Source of the DNA: Deltaproteobacteria bacterium
GTDB taxonomy: Bacteria; Myxococcota; UBA727; VGSZ01
Direction: 5' to 3'
Length of the DNA: 64,000 nt
NCBI GenBank assembly: GCA_016177705.1
Contig: JACOUT010000009.1
Span: forward strand, 645,519 to 709,518
Shown here: piece by piece, positions 57,442 through 64,000 of the stretch
How the letters are laid out: the number at the start of each line of letters is the position of its first letter
Numbering within the stretch: the stretch's first letter is position 1
Position numbers and translations under genes: made by a program
The notes under the pieces: generated by a model
What the model was told of the DNA's origin: nothing
The model's database searches: none
What the model saw: only the letters and a program-made list of their open reading frames with translations

Positions 57442-58629
57442 TCATTGCAGGGTGTCGACGCAGGTTCGGTCATCCGCCGGCTTGCAGTTCTTGCCGAGCA
57501 GGCAACCGCCCTGCACGCAGGTGATGACGTCGCACTCGAAGTCGAGGGTGCAGGGGTGCCCGGACAGCTCGCACGCGCCGTAGATCGGGTTCGCCGGATC
57601 GCTGGTGTCGGCGCCGACGCAGCGGTCGCGCGGGCAGTCCGTGTCTTTGGTGCAGGAGCAGACGCCGAACCCCGCACCCTCGCGGGTGCGGCACTGCTGC
57701 TTGAGGCAAGCGCCGATGCCCGAGCACTCGGCCTCGACCGAGCACGGCACGTTGGTGTCGAGCTCGCAGTTGCCGACATCCGCACGCGGGCAGGTGCTGC
57801 CGGGCGGCCCCTCGGGGCAGTCCTCGTCGACCAGGCAGGAGCCCCCGGTACGCCCGCAGCTCCCCTCGACGCATGCCTCGGGCAGCGCGCACACCGGCAG
57901 CGTCGACGCCGGCAGGATGATGACGTCTTTGCACTCGTAGCCGTTCGGGCACGCCTGACCGCGCGAGCAGTCGACGCCGCAATAGGCGCCGCCGTTCACG
58001 GTGTCGAGCAGGCAGTAATTGCCGTCAGCGCCGCAGTCGTCGCTCTGCACGCCGCCCGAGCAGCCTCGGCAGTAGGGCCCGCGCGTGTCGCGCTCGCAGA
58101 TGCCCAGCGAGAGGTTACACAGCTCGCCGGGTCGACAGAGCGCGTCGCTCGTACAGGCCGCGTCGCACGAGCCGAGGCGGCCGCCGCCGGCGCCGATGCA
58201 CCCCTGCCCGATCAGGCAGTCGGCCTCGTCGCGGCACCCCGGGACGCACGACCAGGTCAGCACGTCGCAAATCTGCTTGTAGGGGCAGGCGGCGTCGGTG
58301 GAGCAGCAGCGCTCGGCGCCGCAGCCGGCACGCGCGTCGCAGTTGCCGGAGCGGCAGAACAGGCCCTCGCCGCAGTCGTCGTTGTCGTGGCAACCGGCGA
58401 CCACCTGGCAGCGCCCGATCGCATTGCAGGTCTCGTTGACGCCGCAGCCGCGGTTGTCGGTGCACAGGCAGCGACCGCTCGCTACGTCGCAGCGGTGGTA
58501 GGCATCGGTCGCGGTCTGGCACTGGGTGTCGAGGGTGCAGCGCGTCGTCACCGTCGGTGGGCAGGCGCCGACGACGGCGAGCGCGCCGACGACGAGGACG
58601 GCGCCGGCAGACGCAGCGGCCCGGCTCAC
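57442..58629 (-). CDS. Cys-rich surface lipoprotein, tandem paralogue
   Basis: A 395-residue lipoprotein (lipobox VGAC) consisting almost entirely of short Cys-rich modules of the C-x-Tyr/x-x-x-C and 'C--D-DCPxGxxC' type, including CCSTDAACPYKQICD, CDAACTSDALCRPGELCN and CSCTKDTDCPRDRC. Disulphide-stabilised repeats of this kind suggest an extended surface protein. The GTG overlaps the stop of the preceding gene (GTGA). It is clearly paralogous to the next gene upstream (shared phrases CPYKQICD/CPYRQICD, DTRGPYCRGCSGGVQSDDCG/DTRGPYCQGCSGGVASDDCG, 'DTDCPRDRC'). Confidence 0.82.
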   Translation of the reverse strand: MSRAAASAGAVLVVGALAVVGACPPTVTTRCTLDTQCQTATDAYHRCDVASGRCLCTDNRGCGVNETCNAIGRCQVVAGCHDNDDCGEGLFCRSGNCDARAGCGAERCCSTDAACPYKQICDVLTWSCVPGCRDEADCLIGQGCIGAGGGRLGSCDAACTSDALCRPGELCNLSLGICERDTRGPYCRGCSGGVQSDDCGADGNYCLLDTVNGGAYCGVDCSRGQACPNGYECKDVIILPASTLPVCALPEACVEGSCGRTGGSCLVDEDCPEGPPGSTCPRADVGNCELDTNVPCSVEAECSGIGACLKQQCRTREGAGFGVCSCTKDTDCPRDRCVGADTSDPANPIYGACELSGHPCTLDFECDVITCVQGGCLLGKNCKPADDRTCVDTLQ

Positions 58630-59864
58630 GGCAGCGGGACCGGCGTGGTCAGGAAGTCGTTGCAGTTGCGCCCGTCGGCCGGCGCGCAGTTCTGCCCGAT
58701 CAGGCAGCCGCCCTCGACGCAGGCGATGACGTCGCACTCGAAGTCGGCCAGGCACTCGTGGCCCGATAGCTCGCAGTGACCGCGCACCGGCGGCACGGCG
58801 GTGTTGTCCGCGCCCTCGCAGCGGTCGCGCGGGCAGTCGGTGTCGCGCGTGCAGGAGCAAAAGCCAGTGTTGTCACCCTCGCTGCCGAGGCACGCGATGC
58901 GGTTGCAGGTGCCTTCGGCGCAGTCGGTGTCGACCTCGCAGTCGATGCTCGGGTCGAGGTCGCAACTGCCGGCGCGCCCCGCGCGCTCCTTGCAGTCGCC
59001 AAAGGGCGGCCCCTGCGGGCAGTCCTCGTCCACCGCGCAGGGCCCACCGGTGCGCGCGCAGTTGCCCTGGGGCTGGCCGTCGGGCACCACGCACGCCTCG
59101 GGGAACAGGCAGATGTAGGTGCTCGGGATGATGACGACGTCGGTGCAGGAGTAGCCGTTCGGGCACGCCTGCTGGCGCGCGCAGTCGACGCCGCAGAACT
59201 CGCCGCCGTTGACGCTGTCGACCAGGCAGTAGTTGCCGAAGCCGCCGCAGTCGTCGCTGGCGACGCCGCCCGAGCAGCCCTGGCAGTAGGGCCCGCGTGT
59301 GTCGTGCTCGCAGACGCCCTCGCCGAGGTTGCAGATGGAGCCGAGCGGGCACAGGCTGTCGTCGGTGCACTGGTCGGCGCACACGCCGAGCCGGCCGAAG
59401 CCCGCGCCCACGCAGCCCTCGCCCTGCAGCACCAGGCAGTCGGCGTTGTCGCGGCAGCCGGTGACGCAGGAGAGCGTCAGGCTGTCGCAGATCTGCCGAT
59501 AGGGGCACTGGTCGTCGAGCGTGCAGCACGCTTGGCCCTCGGCCGGGTTGCACTCGGCGACGCTCAGGCACTGGCTGGTCGTGACGTCACAAAACAGCCC
59601 GCCGGTGCCGCCCTCGCCGCAGTCATCGTTGCTCTGGCAGCCGGCGATGGTCTGGCAGCGGCCGAGCGCGTTGCACACCTCGTTGTCGCCGCAGCCGCGA
59701 TCGTCCTTGCAGATGCAGTAGCCGGTCTCGAGGTTGCAGCCGGTGAAGCCCTCGCCAGTGGCGTCGCACTGCGCGTCCAGGGTGCAGGGGCCCTCTTGCA
59801 CGCACTGACCGCCCGCGAGCAGCGCGCACGAGCAAAGCGCCAGGGCGACGAGCGCGCGCGTCAC
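58626..59864 (-). CDS. Cys-rich surface lipoprotein, tandem paralogue
   Basis: A 412-residue protein with signal ending near LLAGGQC. Same module order as its neighbour: CTLDAQC, CGDNEVCNALGRC, CQSNDDCGEGG, CCTLDDQCPYRQICD, CADQCTDDSLCPLGSICN, 'DTRGPYCQGCSGG...', CGVDCARQQACPNGYSC and CSCTRDTDCPRDRC. The paralogy indicates a tandem duplication. The GTG starts one base after the preceding stop. Probably a cell-surface, disulphide-rich, calcium- or ligand-binding protein; no function is known. Confidence 0.82.
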   Translation of the reverse strand: MTRALVALALCSCALLAGGQCVQEGPCTLDAQCDATGEGFTGCNLETGYCICKDDRGCGDNEVCNALGRCQTIAGCQSNDDCGEGGTGGLFCDVTTSQCLSVAECNPAEGQACCTLDDQCPYRQICDSLTLSCVTGCRDNADCLVLQGEGCVGAGFGRLGVCADQCTDDSLCPLGSICNLGEGVCEHDTRGPYCQGCSGGVASDDCGGFGNYCLVDSVNGGEFCGVDCARQQACPNGYSCTDVVIIPSTYICLFPEACVVPDGQPQGNCARTGGPCAVDEDCPQGPPFGDCKERAGRAGSCDLDPSIDCEVDTDCAEGTCNRIACLGSEGDNTGFCSCTRDTDCPRDRCEGADNTAVPPVRGHCELSGHECLADFECDVIACVEGGCLIGQNCAPADGRNCNDFLTTPVPLP

Positions 59865-59865
59865 G

Positions 59866-60960
59866 TCAGAGCACGTCCTGGCACAACAGGCCGTCTTGCG
59901 GGCCGCAGGTCGAGCCGATCAGGCAGCCGCCGTCGACGCAGTCGCGCCCGGCCGGACAGCCGACGTCGGGGCCACAACTGCAAAACCCGGTCTCCTGGTT
60001 CTCGCCGGGCGCGTCCGCGCTGCACGCGCTCGTGCCCGGGCACTCGCCGCCGCCGCGGGTGCACGACACGTCGCTGGTCGAGACCAGCAGGAAGCACGAG
60101 TAGCCGCGCGGGCATGGGTTGGCGACGTCGTCGCAGTCGGTGGAACCGCAGAAGAAGTCGCCGCAGTAGGGCGTGCACTCGCCGGGCAGGAAGCTGGCGC
60201 CCACGCAGGTCCCCACTGGGCACTCGGCGTCGGTGTAGCAGGGCAAGCGCACGCAAATGCCGCGCTCGCAGTCGGTGTCGGCGTCGCACGACGACGGTGC
60301 GATCGAGTTGTCGATCAGGCATGCGTCGGAGCACTGGTTACCGAGCGAAGTCGGGTCGCAGCGCTGGCACAGCACCGCGGCGTCGGCGTGCGGGCGGCAG
60401 ACGTTGCCCTGGCAGATCTCGCCGTACTCACAGAAGCCGTTGCCGTTGCACGCGCCCGGCGTCGGGTCGCAGCTGCCGTTGATGCAGGGGTCGCCCATCG
60501 GGCAGTCGCCGTCATCCTTGCAGCCGGGGGTGCACTGGCTGCCTTGGCAGAAGAAGCCGTACGGGCAGTGGCTGTCCATCAAGCACGACACCTGCGCCGA
60601 CAAGGTCACGCACTGGCCGGCAGAGGCCGAGTAGACGTTGTCGTCGGTGCCGCCGCCGCCCGGGTGGGGCGAGCGCGTGTCGCAGATGGCGGCTGGGTTG
60701 TCGGCCGTGCGGCAGTCGGCGTCGGTCAGACACTCGGTTTTCGCCTGGCAGGAGCCGGCGAGGTTGCAGAACTCGGAGGCGTCGCAGGCGCCGTCGTCGG
60801 TGCAGCGACAGACGCCGTTGGCGGTGTCGCAGCGGCGGAAGTCGCCGCAGTCGAGGTCGCTGGCGCAGCCGGTCTCCTCGATGTTGCCGCGCGGACAGGC
60901 GGTGAGGAGGGGCGCCGCCGCGAGCAGGGCTGCGACGAACAGGTGACGCGCGTGCATCAT
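59866..60960 (-). CDS. Cys-rich surface lipoprotein
   Basis: A 364-residue lipoprotein (lipobox LLTAC) with Cys-rich modules similar in style but more divergent than the following pair ('CASDLDCGDFRRCDTANGVC', 'CLMDSHCPYGFFCQGSQCTPGCKDDGDCPMGDPCINGSC', 'CGPDVGCPAGRDC'). The ATG overlaps the stop of the vWA gene by one base (TGATG), so it is the second gene of the operon. A Gly-rich turn (HPGGGGTDDN) interrupts the repeats. Confidence 0.82.
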   Translation of the reverse strand: MMHARHLFVAALLAAAPLLTACPRGNIEETGCASDLDCGDFRRCDTANGVCRCTDDGACDASEFCNLAGSCQAKTECLTDADCRTADNPAAICDTRSPHPGGGGTDDNVYSASAGQCVTLSAQVSCLMDSHCPYGFFCQGSQCTPGCKDDGDCPMGDPCINGSCDPTPGACNGNGFCEYGEICQGNVCRPHADAAVLCQRCDPTSLGNQCSDACLIDNSIAPSSCDADTDCERGICVRLPCYTDAECPVGTCVGASFLPGECTPYCGDFFCGSTDCDDVANPCPRGYSCFLLVSTSDVSCTRGGGECPGTSACSADAPGENQETGFCSCGPDVGCPAGRDCVDGGCLIGSTCGPQDGLLCQDVL

Positions 60961-62336
60961 CAGCCCCCGCACCGATCCCGCTTCGCGAGCAGGTAGCGGA
61001 TCTGCACGGCGCTGCCGGGCGCTGGCAGGTAGGCGTTGTCGAAGCGGATGCTGTTGGTGCCCGGTTCGTACTGCCAGTTCTCGGTCGCGTCCTCGTTGAC
61101 GCGCGGCACCAGCGCCTCGCCGCCGTCGCCCGAACCGAGGCCGCGCGCGGTCACGCACACCGGCCCGTCGATCGGGTCCGAGGTGTCGCCGTTGTCGTCG
61201 CAGTCGATGGCGATGTCGTCGGCGGTGAACAGCGTGGTGTCGGTGCCGGCCTCGATGGCGCAGAAGGGACGAGACAGGGTGAACTTGCGCAACAGGCCCG
61301 CGGCGTTGGCGCCGAGCGCGTCGAGCGCGGTCGAGTAGTCGGCGGCGCACATGTTGGCGATGACGCCGCCGGTGCGGCACGCCAGCTCGATGTAGCGGCC
61401 GCCGGTCTCGGCGTGCGAGGCGCCGTCGTTCGGGTCGTCGGCCTCCTCGTCGGTGCAGCCATTCCTGAAGTTGCGCAGCGCCTCGATGAGCGCGGCGGCG
61501 CGCGCGTCGTCGTTGGCGACGCTCGAGTCGAAGGTGGTCTCGAGGATGCCGCACACGTCGGTGACGTCGGCCGGCGGGTCAGTGGCGGGGTAGCCGGTGA
61601 TGGCCGCGATCGCGACCTTGTTCTCGTTGCCGGCGCCCTTCAGGCCCTCGAACAGGCGCTGGAAGTAGCGCACCGGCGGCCCGTCTTGCTTGGCGCCCTC
61701 CTCCTCGTCGGAGACGAAGATGACGTAGAGCGAGGCCTCGGTGCGCAAGAAGCCGGCGTTCTCGGCGGGGATGGTCGCGGGGTCGGGCAGCGAGGTCGCC
61801 GGGTCGATGTCCCACGCGCCGAGCGCGCGCGCCGCCTGCTCGAAGCCCTCCTCGAGCGAGGAGCCGTCGATGCCGACGCTGACGAGCTTCCTGAACACGA
61901 GCTGCGCCGGGCACGCGTCCAACAGGGCCGCCTCGGCCTCGCTGTCGGTCATGCCAGTGACGTCGACGGTCGGGTCGCCGCACGGCACCGTGTTGTCGAT
62001 GAAGCGGCAGCCGGCGCAGCCGGCGACGTCGGGGCCGACATAGGTGCGCAACACGCCCATCTCGGCGTCATCGGAGGTGACGATGCCGATGTGGTAGTCG
62101 ACCTGGCTGGTGATGAGCTGATTGAAGAACTGGTTGAAGCGCGTTGCGATCTTGAACTGCTCGGCCGCCATCGACTCCGAGTTGTCGATGATCCAGAGGA
62201 TGTCGACCTGGGCCGCGGCTTTTTGGTCGAAGACGTCGACCTGATCGACGGCTTCGGGCACCTGGTACACGATCTCGGTGCAACGGCAGCCCGAGAGGGG
62301 GAGGGTGGCAAGCAACGCGAGCGCGAGCAGCCGCAT
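60960..62336 (-). CDS. von Willebrand A-domain lipoprotein
   Basis: A 458-residue lipoprotein: lipobox LSGC, then a vWA domain whose metal-ion-dependent adhesion site begins DILWIIDNSESM (D-x-S-x-S), followed by 'IGIVTSDDAEMGVLRTYVG', 'CGDPTVDVTGM' and 'LYVIFVSDEEEGAKQDGPP'. vWA domains mediate protein-protein contacts at surfaces. AAGGAG lies before the ATG at 62336. First of four genes, followed by three Cys-rich lipoproteins, suggesting they assemble at the outer surface. The promoter should lie in the 138-base gap before the divergent helicase gene. Confidence 0.87.
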   Translation of the reverse strand: MRLLALALLATLPLSGCRCTEIVYQVPEAVDQVDVFDQKAAAQVDILWIIDNSESMAAEQFKIATRFNQFFNQLITSQVDYHIGIVTSDDAEMGVLRTYVGPDVAGCAGCRFIDNTVPCGDPTVDVTGMTDSEAEAALLDACPAQLVFRKLVSVGIDGSSLEEGFEQAARALGAWDIDPATSLPDPATIPAENAGFLRTEASLYVIFVSDEEEGAKQDGPPVRYFQRLFEGLKGAGNENKVAIAAITGYPATDPPADVTDVCGILETTFDSSVANDDARAAALIEALRNFRNGCTDEEADDPNDGASHAETGGRYIELACRTGGVIANMCAADYSTALDALGANAAGLLRKFTLSRPFCAIEAGTDTTLFTADDIAIDCDDNGDTSDPIDGPVCVTARGLGSGDGGEALVPRVNEDATENWQYEPGTNSIRFDNAYLPAPGSAVQIRYLLAKRDRCGG

Positions 62337-62474
62337 GGAAGCTCCTTGGTACCCTGGGTGTTTGCCGCTCCGATGGCGTCGGCACAAGCCCCGGGGCCCT
62401 GACGGATCCTCGGATTTTCGATGCTCGATGGTGGTTTACATCCGGCCGCGGATCGCTAGGGTCCGCGCGCCCTC

Positions 62475-64000
62475 ATGAGCGACGCACCCGTGACCGACCC
62501 AGCCCCGCCGCCCGACCCCCCGGTGACCGATGAGATGGCCGCCGAGGCCGCGGCGGCCCAGGCTGCCATCCAGTTCGTCGGCACCTTCGACGACTTCGCC
62601 CTGCCCGAGGTCTTCAACGTCGGCCTTCGTGACCTCGGCTACAAGCAGCCCACCATCGTGCAGGCGGCGGTCTTCAAGGCCGTGCGCGAGGGCAAGGACG
62701 TGCTGGTGCAGTCGCGCACCGGCAGCGGCAAGACCACCGCCTTCGCCCTGCCCCTGCTCGCCGGCATCGACGCGAGCAAGCGCCGCCCGCAGGCGCTGGT
62801 GCTGGCGCCCACGCGCGAGCTGGCGCTGCAGGTCTCGGCCGAGACGGCCCGCCTGGGCCACCACGCGGGGATCCGCGTGGTCACCATCTACGGCGGCGCC
62901 TCCATGCGCGCCCAGATCGACGCCTTGCAGGCGGGCGCCCACTTCGTCGTCGGCACGCCGGGGCGCGTCAAGGATCTCTACCGCCAGGGCTACCTGCGCT
63001 TCGAGCACATCAAGGCCGCCGTGCTCGACGAGGCGGACGAGATGCTGTCGCGTGGCTTCTGGGACGAGGTGACGAGCATCCTCGACACCCTGCCCACCGC
63101 GCGCCAGACCGCGCTGTTCTCGGCCACGCTGCCGCCGGCCATCGAGCGCGCCGCCTCCAAGTATTTGAAGACGCCCGCGCGCATCGACCTGTCGCGCGAC
63201 ACGGTCAACGTCTCCACCATCCGGCACATCCTGCACAACGAGAGCGAGAAGTGGAGCAAGCCGAGGAACTTCCTCTACGTGCTCGAGTTCCACCGGCCGC
63301 GCAGCGCCATCGTCTTCTGCAACCGGCGCGACGAGACCGAGATGATCTGCCAGTATCTGCGCCGCTTCGGCTTTCGTGCCGAGGCCTTGAACGGCGACAT
63401 GCCGCAGAAGGCGCGCGAGCGCACGCTCGAGCGCGTCAAGGCCGGTGAGCTCGACCTGATGGTCGCCACCGACATCGCGGCGCGCGGCATCGACATCTCC
63501 GACCTCGGCCACGTGTTCAACTACGACCTGCCCGAGCACGACGAGGTCTACGTGCACCGCGTCGGCCGCACCGGTCGCATCGGCAAGAAGGGCGTCGCGG
63601 TCAGCCTGGTGCGCGGCAAGTACCTGGCGCACCTGGCGGCGCTCAAGAAGCAGTTCAAGGTCCCGTTCGACGAGATCGTGCTCCCCGACGAGAAAGAGGT
63701 CCTCTGGATGCAAGCCGAACGACTCGCCGTGCAGATCCTCGAGGCCGCCGAAGGCGTCGAGATGGAGCAGTACCGCCCGGTCGCCGAGGCGATGATGGAG
63801 CGCGGCGACGTCAAGGAGATCCTGGCGTTCCTGCTGCGCACGCACTTCTCCGCCAACCGCCCGGCGCCCTCGCGGGAGCTCGAGGCCGACGGTGGCGGCG
63901 AGCGCGCGCCCCGCGCCGATCGCCCGCCGCGCGATCGCGGCGAGCGGCGCCCGCGCTTCGACCGCCCGCGCGACGAGCGCCCCGAGGGCGCGCCCCCGGT
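62475..64000 (+). CDS. DEAD-box RNA helicase, 3'-truncated by window end
   Basis: The frame from the ATG at 62475 runs open to the right edge (508 visible residues). Motifs in order: Q-motif region ('GYKQPTIVQAAVF'), Walker A SRTGSGKTT, PTRELALQ, TPGR, DEAD in VLDEADEML, SAT in LFSATLPP, 'IVFCNRRDETE', 'ATDIAARGIDI' and HRVGRTGRIG. The C terminus is Arg/Asp/Pro rich ('RPPRDRGERRPRFDRPRDERP'), as in RNA-binding tails of DeaD/RhlE-like helicases. Likely cold-shock or ribosome-assembly role. No ribosome-binding site is obvious (TAGGG only), and the tail is incomplete. Confidence 0.95.
   Translation, partial: MSDAPVTDPAPPPDPPVTDEMAAEAAAAQAAIQFVGTFDDFALPEVFNVGLRDLGYKQPTIVQAAVFKAVREGKDVLVQSRTGSGKTTAFALPLLAGIDASKRRPQALVLAPTRELALQVSAETARLGHHAGIRVVTIYGGASMRAQIDALQAGAHFVVGTPGRVKDLYRQGYLRFEHIKAAVLDEADEMLSRGFWDEVTSILDTLPTARQTALFSATLPPAIERAASKYLKTPARIDLSRDTVNVSTIRHILHNESEKWSKPRNFLYVLEFHRPRSAIVFCNRRDETEMICQYLRRFGFRAEALNGDMPQKARERTLERVKAGELDLMVATDIAARGIDISDLGHVFNYDLPEHDEVYVHRVGRTGRIGKKGVAVSLVRGKYLAHLAALKKQFKVPFDEIVLPDEKEVLWMQAERLAVQILEAAEGVEMEQYRPVAEAMMERGDVKEILAFLLRTHFSANRPAPSRELEADGGGERAPRADRPPRDRGERRPRFDRPRDERPEGAPP

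Noticed and set aside
57286-58779. Long plus-strand frame opposite the Cys-rich lipoproteins
   Set aside because: Low-complexity Ala/Arg sequence without motif; the minus-strand proteins have signal peptides and paralogy.

Overview
The window comes from a very GC-rich, Gram-negative bacterium, most likely a member of the Myxococcota (formerly Deltaproteobacteria). The evidence is the large number of secreted lipoproteins, five proteins with a Gly-Glu dipeptide spacer, a MYXO-CTERM-like tail, a Hanks-type kinase with the HRDVSPRN catalytic loop common in myxobacteria, Cys-rich repeat proteins, and a TonB/porin-based outer membrane. I see no insertion sequence, prophage, CRISPR array or replication origin. 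Genes are tightly packed, many share 1-4 bp overlaps, and no gene-free gap exceeds 300 bases.

Region 1 (1-31 kb) is mostly cell-envelope and surface material. It opens with a multihaem cytochrome cut by the left edge. Lipoproteins follow: four of the five Gly-Glu spacer proteins here are paired with Gly-rich, propeller-like or pre-peptidase-like domains, and others carry EF-hands or carboxypeptidase-regulatory-like domains. Also here are a diguanylate cyclase response regulator, an arrestin-like/HEAT protein, a VolA-like lipase lipoprotein, a three-repeat MYXO-CTERM-like protein, an MscS channel and a protein-glutaminase-like protein. At 28.9-32.1 kb a TonB-like protein, a lipoprotein, a gluzincin metalloprotease lipoprotein and a small envelope protein form an operon joined by 4-bp overlaps.

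Region 2 (32-44 kb) is housekeeping. Agmatinase (speB) and arginine decarboxylase (speA) give the agmatine route to putrescine. They flank an oppositely oriented pair, an S55 (SpoIVB-type) peptidase and a propeller protein. Next come a DksA-like factor without the zinc cysteines, a membrane Ser/Thr kinase, FtsY with an N-terminal membrane segment, a SprT-like metalloprotein and tRNA-Gly(GCC) with a strong terminator.

Region 3 (44-52 kb) is a complete phosphate-starvation cluster on the minus strand, phoB-phoR-pstS-pstC-pstA-pstB-phoU, meeting a convergent phosphate-selective-porin-like gene. A Pho-box-like sequence (CCGTCAC-N4-TTGTCAC) lies just upstream of phoB.

Region 4 (52-57 kb) holds a CBS-domain protein, two universal stress proteins and an NtrC-type sigma54 activator on the minus strand, facing a histidine kinase whose N terminus looks like a globin-coupled sensor. 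This resembles an oxygen/energy-stress module. Region 5 (57-64 kb) is a four-gene envelope operon, a von Willebrand A-domain lipoprotein followed by three Cys-rich lipoproteins of which two are tandem paralogues, and a DEAD-box RNA helicase that runs off the right edge.
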